From assembly GCF_004210375.1 (NCBI RefSeq), contig NC_134829.1:58768107-58832106 (forward strand): 64,000 bases of DNA, in the 5' to 3' direction. The position numbers were made by a program, and so were the translations under genes. The stretch is from Tachypleus tridentatus. Lineage: Eukaryota; Arthropoda; Merostomata; Xiphosura; Limulidae. The notes below the pieces were generated by a model. It was not told the DNA's origin. It saw only the letters and a program-made list of their open reading frames with translations, and ran no database searches. Of this stretch, positions 33,575 through 45,701 are shown piece by piece. Position 1 is the stretch's first letter; each line of letters starts with the position of its first letter.

Positions 33575-35060
33575 GATTACTGCATATTTAAAATCTCTTG
33601 AAAAGGAAAACCACCCAAAAGTAATTTGGTGAATGGACAATTTAATGTAGTGTTCACTGTTTTATTTGTGTATGAAGATTATTCAAAGGACTTTACAAAC
33701 TGGAAAGAGTGCAGTGCTCTATGCTATGTTTTTAATATTTTTGTTTGTTGCTAAAGTGATTTCTAGATGATGTAATGATACTTTCAATTAAGTTATTAAT
33801 CTGGAAGTTTTGTGTAGTAACTGAAAAAATTAGAGGGTTATTCAGTGAAGCATTTGGTGGATCAAGTTCAGTTAATAAGCTAAACAGAAAGTTAATTAGC
33901 ATGTTTATTATCAATCAATTAGCAGTATGAAAATTAAGAGAATTTGCAAGTTGGGCATACCATTAGTCTCCATATTTCTGTTCAAATGTTGATTATGAAA
34001 TTAGACCTAAAAAGCCTGTATAAAATATAATTTAAGAAACTTGTTAATTGCCATTACAAGAATTAGATAAGACAATACAATGCAACATTATACCATGAAA
34101 TAAGTAGTATGTTAAGTAATGCTAATCAAATTACTATGATGCTTCTTTACGTAAACCAAACTACTTTCATAAAATTCAAGAAAAAATACCTCCAAGATTA
34201 CATTTCATCAAATGCCAATTGTCAAGCAGTTCTAAAATGTTTTATATTTTAGGGTACATTGTCTTTAATGTTTCACTTTTTTTTTATAGTTTTTGGTGAG
34301 AGCCACTTCTTTTTCCTTTTAGTTTTAAATAATAACTTCTATTTTCAGAGCAGCACATACCCAAATGTCAGTTTAGGATTAGCCCTGCATTGATAATTTA
34401 ACATCTGTGTGACAAGGCAAAATTTATAACTTACACAGAAAAGTTGTTCATTACTGTCTGATTCCAAGAATAATGAAACAATTTCAATTTTCCAGTGGTA
34501 AGGATTTCAGATTTAATAACAGATATGCACCAATTTCAAATTAGATAAAGATGTTAACAACATCTGCTCATACACAAGAAAAATGCTACAACAGTTGTTA
34601 GGGTCTTGATAACAACATATGTTGTTCATCTGAAGGCAGGTGGGATAAATAAATCCTATGCAAGAAACACAATGGTGTTGTGTATATTTTAGTTCTACTC
34701 CAACAGAAAGCCACAAATTCTAATCAACCAGTGCAAAACTGAAACATTAAGTTAAAAGCTAAAATAATAATAGATTACTAAAGTCAAGAAAATACTCTAT
34801 AATATAAATAAAGGCTAATCTACAAATTGTTCATCACTAGAATATTCAATACTAGCCAAGTAGTTCAGTGTTATTTGTAATTTACAACTTTGAAGTATTG
34901 GTAATTTATGCTAAATATTGTAACACATATTACAAGTTATCATAACATGCAAAGAGAATGATTCATGTCTTGTTTCAAGAGATCTTTCTTTGTCAGTGAT
35001 TTTATTACTAAAGCATTCCCCCATACACCCCTAGTGGAAAATCTGAAGACTTATAACTTT
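33575..35060. other. Unannotated AT-rich stretch, left arm
   Basis: No gene is supported. The mirror is at about 49,570-51,045. Confidence 0.5.
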
Positions 35061-35061
35061 A

Positions 35062-35137
35062 AAAACTAGGTTCCAATACCTCTGGTAGACACATCACAGA
35101 TAGTCAATCCATTGTGTAGCTTTGTGCTCAACATTAA
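35062..35137 (+). repeat. SINE fragment of the second family at the inner arm edge
   Basis: Reads 'ggttccaatacctctggtag' and then 'cattgtgtagctttgtgctc', matching the 37,358 element's second half. The arm homology stops inside it at 35,124. Confidence 0.7.
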
Positions 35138-35139
35138 CA

Positions 35140-36830
35140 ATTACTACAGACCTTTCTTGACACATTTATGATGACATATGCATTTAGTTTGAAAAAAAAA
35201 AACAACTAAAGCCAGAGGTTGAAAAAGTTTGCTAGAAGAGCTTCTAATTTATCCATGTCAACATAGAGTAAATAAAGTGGTTTAAACAGTAACCTGTACA
35301 TTCTCAAGATAGTAAATAAGAAAAAGTTTCAAATGAGTAGTATAAAACATTTAGCAACAAACCAGGAATTTGAGAAATTTATGTAATTTCCTTTTATATT
35401 ACTTTTATTCATGAAAATGATTTTGTGTTAAAGTATATCAGTTCCAGAGCTACACAAATTTTCTTACATAACAGATGTAAGCTTAATTTATAGAGCATGC
35501 TAATCAACTGCAAATTAATTAAATGACTGTTGGATTCAAGGAAAATTGCAGGATCATGGGAAAATAAAAAGTAACAATTTATCAATTAACCAACCAATCT
35601 GAAAAAGTTGATAGGCATTGAGATAATTAATGAATGTGTAAAATGTACTCGCATCATATTATTTATTATAACACCATTACACATTACTAGTCCCAGGCTG
35701 ATAATGACGATAATGTTCAATTTATAACAAAACAAAATACAACACAGCCAATGCTTGCTTTACTCTTGAATGCATGCAATATTTTCCTAATTCTTTTCAA
35801 GAAATTATTTTCCTTCATTTCTGAAATGTTTGTTTCAAAAATAGTATTGTTGGAATTTAGCTTTTAAAATGCACACCATAAATCACGTACACTAGTGTCA
35901 ACTTTCTTTCAAAGTCAGATTCATAAATGTGTGACACATACACCCTCACCTTTCCCTAAAACAATGTTGTGCTGGCAACTCAACACATACACTAAGCAGA
36001 CTTTGCTCAAAACAACCTTAAACTTGTGTTATAAAAGCATGGGCTAATAATAACTCAACATTAAAAGTCAATCACGTTATACAAAATGTGACTGTAATAC
36101 ATATTAAAGGTAACAGGGCATACTACATAGGGTAGTCACAAAATCTTTTACAAGTTGTGTGTTTGACACCATTGGCATATATTTTATACATACATACACA
36201 CACAATTTTATCTTTATCAACATATCAACATTCTTTCTGTGCTGTTGTTTACTGATCTATAAATATTCTCCTATATTTAAATGACAAAAATCTTATAAAG
36301 AATTACAGATGCTCCCTATTTCAAACTCAGAACTTTGTTTAGACCTATCAAATAACTGTTTGATAATTTTTCAACACTGCAGAAAAAAACAGAAATTTTG
36401 GTCCAAACAAAATCCAATCAAATTCCACTTTTATCAGCTGCAAATGTTGTTTCAAAAGAGATTTTCATTATTTGTCAGTCTCTAAGGTGGTGAATTTTAA
36501 GAATCACATAATCCAAAACACTTTGATATGTGAAGTGAGTTGAAAGTACTGCTTTAATGATTCAATAGGCTGAGTTTTACAAATAATATCGAGTATTTCT
36601 AAGATTGGACCTGGCAGCTTGTAATTTGTGCCACTACTGTACTTATAGCAAGCACACATGCTAACTGACCCCAAACAACAATGCCAATTGTTTTTTAACA
36701 GTGTAGGAGTTAAAAGTTTTATTCAGATCATTTCATGAAGCATGAAGACAAGTTGTCTCATAATTTGCAAATGCCAATTCTCTAACACAAGTGATGTGAT
36801 CATATCTCATCAACATTCAAATATTTTGAC
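35140..36830. other. Single-copy AT-rich stretch in the spacer
   Basis: No gene or repeat is recognised beyond short CA-rich runs near 36,190. Confidence 0.45.
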
Positions 36831-36831
36831 T

Positions 36832-37074
36832 GTTTGTTTTGAATTTCGCACTCGAGGGCAATCTGTGCTAGCCGTTCCGAATTGAGCAGTGTAAGACTAG
36901 AGGGAAGGCAGCTAGTCATCACCACCCACCACCAACTCTTGGGTTACTCTTTTATCAACGAATAGTGGGATTGACCGTCACATTATAACGTCCCCACGAC
37001 TAAAATGCGAGCTAAAAGGGATGCGAACGTCGGATTACGAGTCGCACGCCTTAACCCACCTGGCCATGCCGGGT
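36832..37074 (-). repeat. tRNA-Thr-derived SINE
   Basis: A reverse copy from 'gttttgaatttcgcactcga' to 'cctggccatgccggg', with small internal losses near the tRNA-like head. Confidence 0.9.
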
Positions 37075-37357
37075 CTTAAAGATGTTTTAAATGTGTTAAG
37101 ACCTTCCATCAACTTTCAGAGCTTTAAACTTTGTTAAAAGTTAAAGGTTTCAATTCAACTTGGGACTTTTAGATTTTCTTATGGTAATTTCAGAGCTAAA
37201 ATTTTAATCTCTCATGGAAATTTAAGCATGCATTAACATTTATTTATTATTTTTAATTTTAAAATGTTTGTAACGTAAAATAGATTTTGTTCATGTAATA
37301 TAGTACAGCAAAATTAATAAGCTGCGAGAAACAAAAGCGTCTCATTATAATTGTGTT

Positions 37358-37470
37358 CCCAGTGGCTCAACGGTATGTCTGCGGACTTATAACGCTAAAA
37401 CCGGGTTTCAATACCGGTGGTGGGCAGAGCACAGATAGCCCATTGTGTAGCTTTGTGCTTAATTCAAAAA
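37358..37470 (+). repeat. SINE of the second tRNA-derived family, best copy
   Basis: The head 'cccagtggctcaacggtatg' followed by 'tctgcggacttataacg' is tRNA-like (TAT in the anticodon place), then 'gggtttcaatacc', then the tail 'agcccattgtgtagctttgt'. The tail shares 'gatagccc' and 'tagctttgtgc' with the Thr-derived SINE, so the two families may share a 3' end. Confidence 0.8.
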
Positions 37471-37639
37471 ACTCATTATAATTGTATTTATTTGCAATTT
37501 ATTTAGCTTGTGCATGATTGCTCTTACATTACCACGAAAACTCTTCTACCTCGAAAGTAGATTTATTTTCGCCAATTTATTTTGTTGTCAATTATACTAT
37601 CATGGATAGTTTTCCAGTTTAAACAAAACTGACAGTAAT

Positions 37640-38462
37640 TTCGGTTTGTAGATCTCTATCCTCATAGGAGATAGAGATAACCGGGGTGCTCAGAAAGATA
37701 GACTTTCTCTTCGCCCCGCTCATGAATTTAGAATACGGTAAGGCTACCCGAAGAAAAAAATTAAAAAATCGTGACCAAAAAACGAACTGATTGCGAACTC
37801 AAAGCAAGCAAAGAAGACGAAAACCGGCGATCTAACACCAGACACCCAAGCTGAGTGAGTGATACCACAAATCCAATGACCGATGCGTGACTTAGGGTCC
37901 ATCAGGGCGGCTGGGATCTATAGATCCAATGCCAGAATTTAGATGTGGGGAAACGGGAGAACTCCGAGAAAACCCACTTTCACTAGCTAGTGCCAGTTTA
38001 GTTCACAACATAAGAGTGGGGGTCGTACTAGGAGAAGGAAGGGGCCGCTAGCCTTTTCCTAAACTTTGAAGTCCATCGAGAGGTAGTGAGTCCACTGCAC
38101 TGTGCGAAACTCCCGGTTCGGAGTCTAGAACTGGCCCGGTAGATTCTCTGGATATTCTTCAGTCGTCTGGAAAATTCGTGCATATTTATCTAACTTGAGG
38201 TGACTCACAACATAAGAGTGGGGAGTCGCACGGGGAGATAAAAGGGACCGTATCACGGTGAAGTCCTCACCCTTTCAATAACTTGTTAAAGCCAAAGATA
38301 GGTGTTAAGTCTTGTGTACTGTGTGGCAAAACTCCAGATTGGGGTTCTAGGACTTGCATAGGTAAATTCTCCGGGTATTCTTTAGTCGACTTGGAAAATT
38401 TATGTCTTCTAATATATTTTAGTTTGAGTGGCTTGAGGGATTTCCAGTTTAAGAAATAACTC
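37640..38462. repeat. GC-richer block with an internal diverged duplication
   Basis: Clearly richer in G and C than its surroundings. 'tcacaacataagagtggg' occurs at 37,999 and 38,206. The segments 38,095-38,200 and 38,315-38,420 repeat each other (ACTGTG, AAACTCC, GGTTC..AG, TAGATTCTC/TAAATTCTC, ATATTCTTCAGTCG, TGGAAAATT), about 220 bp apart. No frame stays open through it. It could be the end of an unrecognised transposon. It does not match rRNA as I know it. Confidence 0.5.
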
Positions 38463-38469
38463 ATTCGTT

Positions 38470-39230
38470 CGTTCTTCTAAGGCTATTTCGATGAAAGGGT
38501 GCACTGAATTCTATAGAATGCAACATTTAAAATTAATAACAACCAATATTTTATATCATTATTTGTTAAAACAAACGAATTAACTTGAAAAAACTATACA
38601 AGTTCTGAGAAAACAGTGCAACTCCTTAATAAATTACCTCAATTGCAGTGTTTCCTTTGCATGATGGGATAATATTACTACTGAAGATTTAGCAGTGTAG
38701 TTAGGCATAGACTGTCACTGTAACTTGGATTGGATTGTTATGTTCGTGTGTGTGGTCATTGTAATTCTTTTCCAAAGAAGTTAATAGAGATTCACGTTGT
38801 TAATAACAGTTTTTATATGTTATTATTATTGTCCAGCTCTTGCATTTGGTTTCGACCCTGAAGGTTGAAAAAGACGCAATGGTTATGGTAAAGTTCAATG
38901 AACCAGTAACGCAAAATTATCAAAATAAACTTATTCATATTTTCTTTTTAACAGTATGTCTAATTTCAACTTTGACATCGTGATTTTACTTTTATATTAT
39001 GGAATCATGGGCAATACAATATTAATTTATAAATGAAATTATGATAAACTGAATTCAGATTTAAAATATAGTGTATTAAAAATAAAAAATAGAAAATTTG
39101 AGGTTGATTTCTTGTGCTTTGAATTAATTATTTCTATTATATTGTAGAAATTTATCGATTCCAGATCGCATTTTAAGTCCTGAAACTGAAAACTTTAAAA
39201 AAGTTAAATACATAGAAACCTGACTCTTAA
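38470..39230. other. Unannotated stretch with a weak Penelope-like tail
   Basis: At 38,845-38,885 'tttcgaccctgaaggttgaa' resembles a decayed Penelope-like tail. Otherwise nothing is recognised. Confidence 0.35.
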
Positions 39231-39235
39231 AACAG

Positions 39236-39562
39236 GCACGGCAGGGCCAGGTGGGTTAAGGCGTTCGACTGGTAATCGTGGGGACGCGGGTGCGAGTCGC
39301 GGTCACACCAAACATGTTCACCCTTTTAGCCGTGGGGCGTTATAATGTAATGGTAAGTTCCACTATTCGTTGGTAAAAGAGTAACCCAAGTCATTACCAC
39401 CCGCCACCAACTCGAGCTACTCTTTACCAACGAATAGTGGGATTGACTGTCACATTTTACGCCCCAAAGCTGAAAGAGCGAGCATGTTTGGTGTAATGGG
39501 ATTCGAACCTGCGACCCTCAGATTACGGGTAAAGTGTCTTAACCACCTGGCATGCCAGCCCG
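39236..39562. repeat. SINE fold-back: two partial SINEs facing each other
   Basis: A plus-strand SINE (39,236-39,391, head and first half of body) is joined directly to a minus-strand SINE (39,391-39,562). The join falls in the 'gagtaaccc/actctttacc' region, so the first halves form a hairpin of about 150 bp per side with different decay on each side. Confidence 0.85.
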
Positions 39563-39564
39563 AG

Positions 39565-40630
39565 ACTAAAAAAACGCTCTCTCGTGAACAAAGGTCTTTA
39601 CTAACGTTACAGACATTCATAACACAACTTAGTCTGCAACTACTGATTCAGGAGGCTTCCTAACATCTAATGTACCTTGGCTACATGAGTAAATGATATC
39701 TCTGAGAATTTATCTTAACGAAAAGGAATCATATATGAATTAGATGTGCTGAAATATTTTGGCACCTGACAAGTTTATGACTGTATCAGGAAGTCTTTAT
39801 GGAGCTCCCAGGACATTGCCAGTCAGTGCATAGCAGCCCATTCTCTTGTCCAGACATCTTGTTAACAGTGGACAGAAAATTACACAATGATTTCTGTTAG
39901 CCAGAGTTATTTCCCGGCAGGTGAGACAATGGGCATCCACGGGTGAAGACTGTGATCCATGAGGAGAAATACTTTTCAATACACAAAGCTTTTCCATAAT
40001 ATTTACAGCAGCTCATAACAACTGAGCTATGCAAGGCTGTATGACCAGTCACCACAATTAACCCGTCTCCCTAAAATTTCAAACCAGGGACCAAGAGTCC
40101 ATTTGAGTGTTGAAGTCCCTGTGAGTAGCTATCATCAAGAGCCAATAAAAACGTTTCTTGACATCATTTGGAATTACGAGATAGGCTTTAGTCTGGTATG
40201 CAAGGCCCTTTGAGTGAGACCAACTAGATCATGACCCCAATGTTCGAGGTCACAGAAAAGATCTACATTGGTTTGTGAGATGTTTCAGGAATGTTACTGC
40301 CTAATATTGGTGAACTTTGGAGAATGATGTGCAATGGCTGGTCATGAGATGAGTTTAGATGATCGAGTTCTTGACATAACTTAATACCAGAATGAAGAGT
40401 ACAAGTTAAGTTACCAATTCAGCCTAGTAAAGAATTCAGTAATCCATTGGGCCAAGTTCACAGCTAATAATAATATTGTCACAAAGGGTCTAGCTACTTA
40501 TGCAAATACTGGGGCATACCCAGCAATGGCCTCTGCAGATCGTAAGAACATATTGATTGATAAATTAAATGAGGGAGTTTCCAGTGAGCTTAAGTGACAT
40601 TAGTTAAAAAAATATGGTACATGTTTTGAA
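39565..40630. other. Unrecognised stretch, faint gag-like character
   Basis: The plus strand around 40,440-40,600 has open segments with the feel of an LTR-element gag, too short to name. It surrounds the Tc1-like insertion at 40,637. Treat as unknown. Confidence 0.2.
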
Positions 40631-40636
40631 GAGATA

Positions 40637-41618
40637 CACCCTTGTGCAAATTAATTGAAACAAGACGGAAAATTACGATTTTTTCAATTTTTTTGCGTTT
40701 TATTTCTGAGAATCCAAAAAATTACTCACAAATTTATACATGATATGACCACCTTTATTTTTCAGACGATCATTAATCTGCTTTGGCATCGAGTCCACGA
40801 GATGACTGCAATCTTTACTAATTTTTGGATCGCGGTACCACACCTCAATTATGGTCTCAATTAGCTTATCTTTCGTAGTACAGTCTTTTCCCCGAAGTCT
40901 TTCTTTACAAGTCGCCCAAAAAATTTCAATAGGATTTATGTCCAGAGTTTTCAGGCCAGTCCAGCACCTTTATTCGCGTTGTAGTCATAACATTCTTCAC
41001 AAGTTTCGATGTGTGGCACGAAACCAGATCTTGCTGAAAAATGCCAGATCCATCTGGAAATCTCTTTTTCAATTCTGGAACGACTCTTCTCTGCAAAACT
41101 TCGATGTACTTTGGTCCTCGCATCATACCTTCTTCGATAAGTAAGCCTCTGACACCATAGTAGCTGAAAAAGCCCCAAAACATCTTCTTCAAAGGATTTT
41201 TACGAACTGATTGATGTGAGATTCCCGAAGTTTCTCACCTGGAGATCTGCGAACATGCAGACTTCTTTGACCCTGTACGAAGAAATGAATCTCGTCACTG
41301 AATAACACCTTCCTCCATTGTTCTTGCGTCCAGTTCTTGTATTTCAGATCCCATTGATACCGTTTTTTCTTCATTGAGTTGGTAAAAAGTTTTTTGACTG
41401 GTCTCCTTGCCCTTCTAACGCAATTTCGAATGAGGTAATATTCCTCAAAATTTCGTCATATATCCCAAAAATAGATCGACAGAAATGCAAAACACAACTA
41501 ATGACGCCGTGTGAAAAAATGACTATTAAAGGAAATCTAGTTCAGCGAGCCTACACCGGCCGCCATGCTGAAAATATTGTAAAATGACCATTTGTTCCAA
41601 TTAATTTGCACAAGAGTG
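40637..41618 (-). mobile_element. Tc1-like DNA transposon, both ends present, internally shortened
   Basis: The ends are inverted repeats (CACCCTTGTGCAAATTAATT and CACTCTTGTGCAAATTAATT) flanked by TA on both sides. The minus strand encodes the C-terminal part of a Tc1-family transposase with the DD34E triad in place: SDEIHF for the first D, IFQQD for the second and INPIE for the E 35 residues later, plus WRKVLFSDE and FWGFFSYYG. A frame change falls just after VLDWPEN. The N-terminal DNA-binding helix-turn-helix domains are missing, so at 982 bp it is a deletion derivative that cannot move itself but could be moved in trans. Confidence 0.9.
40727..41455 (-). pseudogene. Tc1-like transposase remnant (catalytic domain only)
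   Basis: Covers RRPVKKLF through the catalytic DDE region to SNFLDSQK and a stop. In a whole element this enzyme cuts the transposon out and joins it at TA. The frame changes at least twice (near 41,190 and near 40,960) and roughly the first third of the usual 340-residue protein is absent. Confidence 0.85.
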
Positions 41619-41621
41619 TAA

Positions 41622-42300
41622 CTTCAAATTAGCTATCTGAAAGAAAAGCCCATAGCAGCAACTGTTGCAGAAATACTTCCGATAGAAGGCGTGACTGAGA
41701 CAGCAGCTCCAATATAGTTAGTTAAATCCAGTTGGAAAGAAAACAACTAGCCACCTAAACATGATGGAAATGCAAGGTAAACACACTGGTCTCCAATGGA
41801 TAGTAGAGCTATGCAAGCATTCTTATGGTGTACATGCTGCAGCAAGGTCCATCCACAATAATGTATAGCTGGAGCAAGGTCAGATCAGGGGTATGACAAA
41901 CACAAGAATACATAAAACAACAAGGTCTGCTAATGGGATACATAATGCAGCCACAGGCAATTACTCTGCCTAGACATCATCCAGGAGAAGAATAGCAAAG
42001 CATTTTTTTTTATAAAGCACTAGCAACAGCACTGCCTATACTTTGTAGCATAACAAAAGAGCAGTGCTGTTGTCTCAAGCTAATGGCTAGGAGATGTCTG
42101 CCAACCATCATCATCAATACTCTACCAAACATCAAAGTAGGATAGGGTATAATTACCGGTTATTAAATTAGCAGGTTCAGGATGAAAATAACAAGTGATA
42201 GATGCTGTGGCAAATGTTCCAAAAACTCTGAGCTCAAATCAAGCACAATAGACAAATTGCATGAAAGTGTTTAATAGTTAGTCCATCTCTGACAGAACTG
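41622..42300. other. Unrecognised stretch
   Basis: Continues the sequence interrupted by the Tc1-like element. No frame stays open and I do not recognise it. Confidence 0.3.
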
Positions 42301-42304
42301 TATG

Positions 42305-42580
42305 GAGTTTGATTGTTTTACTGAATTGCATGCAAAGTTACACAAAGGCTATTTGTGTTAGCCATCCATAATTTCTCAGTGTAAGATTAGAGGGAAGGCA
42401 GCTAGTCACCACCACCAACTCTTGGGCTACTCTTTTACCAACAAATAGTAGGATTGGCCATCATATTATAATGCACCCATAGCTGACAGGGTGAGCATGT
42501 TTGTTGTGACAGGGTTTTGAACCCAAGATCCTTAAATTACAAGTCAAGCATCCTAACAACCTGGCCATTCTTGGCTGCAG
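42305..42580 (-). repeat. tRNA-Thr-derived SINE, older copy
   Basis: A reverse copy with body ('agattagagggaaggcagct', 'accaacaaatagtaggattg') and a decayed head. It is more diverged than the others. Confidence 0.9.
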
Positions 42581-42584
42581 AGTT

Positions 42585-44640
42585 TGATATATGCAAATAA
42601 AGGTGCAAGGACAAGAGAGTGAATTCCTTTTAAACACATAATCAGCAAGGACTCCAGTGGACATCATGAGAAACTACCATTACATCTAGTGGATACCAAC
42701 TTCATTTTGCAAATCACAACATACTAGCCATTATACATAGAGCAAAATGTACAACTTAGTCTAAGATGTGTTGCACACAGAATGTAAGTGATAATTTCTG
42801 ATCTAGATTAGGCATCCTTGGGATGAGCATACTGTAGTGTTTATCAGTTTGATTTGTTCATAACCATTGAGCTGATGTTTAATGCAAAAGTCAACCAATG
42901 CAGCTCTAATTGAGCACAAAAAACAGTGGACTACACATATATATAGCAAAGGGAATAATAGTATCTTCATACCTCTGTGTACATAAGTGGTGTTCTGTGA
43001 GTTAATTCATACAAGGTGGAATGTGTCAGTGCCTTGTAATGTGGTTATAAAATCCACACATCAAATAAATTTTTTTTCGAAATTTTAAAGGAAAAAAAGG
43101 TAACATTAGCTTGAAAATGGATGCAATTACAAAGTTGCTTTGTAATTATGAGCAATCAGCTATTCAGTTAGATGCTGAAATGATTAGAGGTATCAAAGTC
43201 AAAGTAACTGTCCTAGCTGTAACACTTGGGTTGCATCTGACACACTAAGATCAAGAGCAAATATGAAACTTCCAATACAACTGAAGGTACTGGTCTTAAC
43301 AACTGTAAGGAAAACCTCAAGTGAACCTGGTACTTTACTTTTAACTCTTAAATGGCAGCCATCATAAACTGTTGCTGTTACCTACAACATTCCTGATGTT
43401 TAAGGGTTAATCTCCTAATTTTGTACCTACCATCAAGGGATTAATATTTACCTCAGACTAAGTTAAATCCATTATTTACCTCAGAATGCTGCTACTGACT
43501 TCTCTTATTAAAAGAGGTAAACAAAAGCAAGAGAACATTTTAAAGTTCAGATGTTTCATAGTCTTCAACAAATATCATTCCATTAACATCTATTTAGAGT
43601 CCAAACCTGATACTAAAATCATATCTACCATTAATATATCTATTAAAATCTTGTTTTAGTTTTAACATTACCAGATAGCTACTTCACAAAAGCCCTTTGT
43701 GTTTTCCTGACTTCTTTTTTAACCAAATACTCAACTCTCTTGCAGCTTGCAAATCATCCATATTGTCAATTTTAACTTCTTCGAAATTTACATGCATTTA
43801 TTCTTTATTTTCTCCTATCTGTATTTTGTAAGTCAATTAGATTTTATCCTTCTTGCCATTTTTTTTTTAAGAATATGCTTATCTTTAGTAATAAAGTTTT
43901 GAATATTTACAAAATCCATTTAACATCACCTTTATCTTATTATTATAAATTCCTAATAAAACTCTATCACTGGACCTAAAAAATCAACTTTCTGAGAACT
44001 AGAAACTAAAATTGATTTTTTTTTTAAATTCACTCTTCACATTTTCTCTGTCTAAATCATGCAAAGAGTATTATTTTGTATCATAGTAGGTCAGTGTGAT
44101 AAATAAATGAAACCTTTATCAAAGTGAAAGGAGATCATATTTTATGATAAATAAAATACCTTGTTAAAGGACCAAATAGAGCAAGACTAATTCCAAGAAA
44201 GGAATATGATAAGTTGAGAATATTTCTGTGATGTAGCTTTCTGTGTCCAAAGGTCAGTATTCATGTAAAATGATGACGTAAAATTATATAAATAGTTAAT
44301 TAAGCAATGAATACTCTCTTATCCACTAAGTGACATGAATTATTTTAACTCGGTGAAGCTCTGATATTAGCGGTTGCTGGACATTTGGTTTCAGTTTACT
44401 TATGGCTCAGTTACAGTTCTTGACTAAAGAATCTAGTATAAAGTTATTAAGCATGTATGTTGTTTTTTTCTTTTCTGGAGCTAATGACAGTTTATAAAAT
44501 TGTGCAGTCAGTGCTGCATTTTTTTTAAATCTAAATTAAAATTTTCATTGTGTGCATTAATTATGGCATAATGACCAAAATAAAAAAATATATGTTGTGC
44601 AATATGATAATCAGTAAATATAATTAGAAAAATATTATTT
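42585..44640. other. Unannotated stretch in the spacer
   Basis: A short plus-strand frame at 43,117-43,247 (starts MDAITKLLCNYEQSAIQLDA) has no recognised domain. Otherwise AT-rich with no supported feature. Confidence 0.35.
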
Positions 44641-44642
44641 AG

Positions 44643-44890
44643 TTTATATGCAAAAACGGCTCGTTTGGGTTGACGCTGCACCAATTAAAAGGATCCCCAG
44701 GATACAGGCTATAATGTGATATATAAACTGTAGTCTAGATTTTGAAGGTGACTGATGACGTAGAAACTACATTGTAGTTGGAAACACTGTCAGATGACGT
44801 AGAAACCACATTGTGGTTGGAAGCACTGAATGTCAGTTTTAACCTCCACTCTCCAGTCTCACATGAAGAAATTCAAGAGCAATAAAATAA
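44643..44890 (-). mobile_element. Penelope-like terminal fragment with paired hairpins
   Basis: 44,643-44,669 is the exact reverse of 2,660-2,686. At 44,747-44,826 a 39-bp unit is repeated: CTGATGACGTAGAAACTAC then ATTGTAGTTGGAAAC, and the second copy with CCAC...GTGG in place of CTAC...GTAG. It probably belongs with the GIY-YIG fragment at 45,485-45,700 on the same strand, separated from it by a SINE. Confidence 0.5.
44747..44826 (+). ncRNA. Tandem hammerhead-like hairpins with a compensatory change
   Basis: The first unit has CTGATGA and GAAAC around the stem AACTAC-att-GTAGTT. The second has AACCAC-att-GTGGTT, a T-A to C-G exchange that keeps pairing, with weaker core bases (CAGATGA, GAAGC). 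Spacing between core and stem is not classical, so activity is unproven. Confidence 0.3.
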
Positions 44891-44899
44891 TCAAAATCA

Positions 44900-45203
44900 G
44901 TTGAAATTAGGACAGCGAGATGTGTGTGTTCGAGCCCATGACGACCCACATCTATATCACCCCTTACTACCAGCAAACAACTGTGGGAAAATGACTGCTC
45001 TCCAAAGTAAAGAAGAAGAAATCAAAGTAATAATATATCACCATATGGGGTAGTAAGATAAACTTACCTCCTGAAATTGGCATTCCAGCCCCAAATATGA
45101 AGGTAAGGAAGGAATTAGTAGTGTAGCAGACAAGTAATACTAGAGTGAAGGGGCCCAACCAGTTATGCAAAATAACTAATATAACTCTGAACCACCATCC
45201 ACT
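44900..45203. other. Short unannotated stretch
   Basis: Nothing is supported. The 88-codon minus-strand frame overlapping it has no domain. Confidence 0.35.
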
Positions 45204-45398
45204 GTATTGTTTGTTTGTTTTGATTTCGCACAAATCTACTCGCAGGGCTGTCTGTGCTAGCCGTCCGTAATTTAGCAGTGTAAGACTCCGAAGGAAGGCA
45301 GCTAGTCATCACCATGCACCGCCAACTCTTGGGCTACTCTTTTACCAACGAATAGTGGGATTGACCGCACATTATAACGCCCCCAACGGCTGAAGTTT
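45204..45398 (-). repeat. SINE fragment lacking the tRNA head
   Basis: A reverse body from 'gtttgttttgatttcgcaca' to 'ataacgcccccaacggctga', abutting the Penelope-like fragment. Confidence 0.85.
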
Positions 45399-45399
45399 A

Positions 45400-45700
45400 T
45401 TTTGGGTTTGTTGTTGTATAAGTAAGGTTTCTTTAATTTTCCGTTTGTTTGTTTCTTTATTTAACATTTGAGTGTTTTCTGTGGTTATGTTGTGTTTATT
45501 TGACTTGCAGTGTTCGAAAACGTGTGAAGGTGACTTTTATGTTGTTTGAATCTGGTTTCCATTTTTCTACTTGTTTCTCCAATATAGAAGTCGTGGCAGT
45601 TATCAAATTGTATTTTATAAATAATGTTGGTGTGGTGTTTGTCAGTGTAAAGGAACGCTTTTATACCTATATTAATATAGATATAATTATATTCAAACAT
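45400..45700 (-). mobile_element. Penelope-like element: GIY-YIG endonuclease fragment
   Basis: The minus strand reads IIYKIQFDNC, then DFYIGETSRKMETRFKQHKS and HLHTFSN. This is the GIY-YIG-type endonuclease at the C-terminus of Penelope-like retroelements: a Y-I-G core, R in the following helix, and KxHKSH. Canonical elements put this domain after a telomerase-related reverse transcriptase, which is absent here. It is sandwiched between two SINEs (45,204-45,398 and 45,702-45,978). Confidence 0.8.
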
Positions 45701-45701
45701 C

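Larger units (their letters stand above)
20621..35124 (+). repeat. Left arm of a 14.5-kb inverted duplication
   Basis: Every element here recurs in reverse order and opposite strand in 49,506-64,000, with coordinates summing to about 84,617. Identity is about 99 percent by eye. The match runs to the window edge on the right side, so the true outer limit of this arm may lie left of 20,621. Confidence 0.97.

Noticed and set aside
33422-33640. Minus-strand 72-codon frame as a gene
   Set aside because: It is translated SINE sequence.
37640-38462. Ribosomal RNA fragment
   Set aside because: Despite the higher GC content I could not match any conserved rRNA segment, and the internal duplication argues against it.
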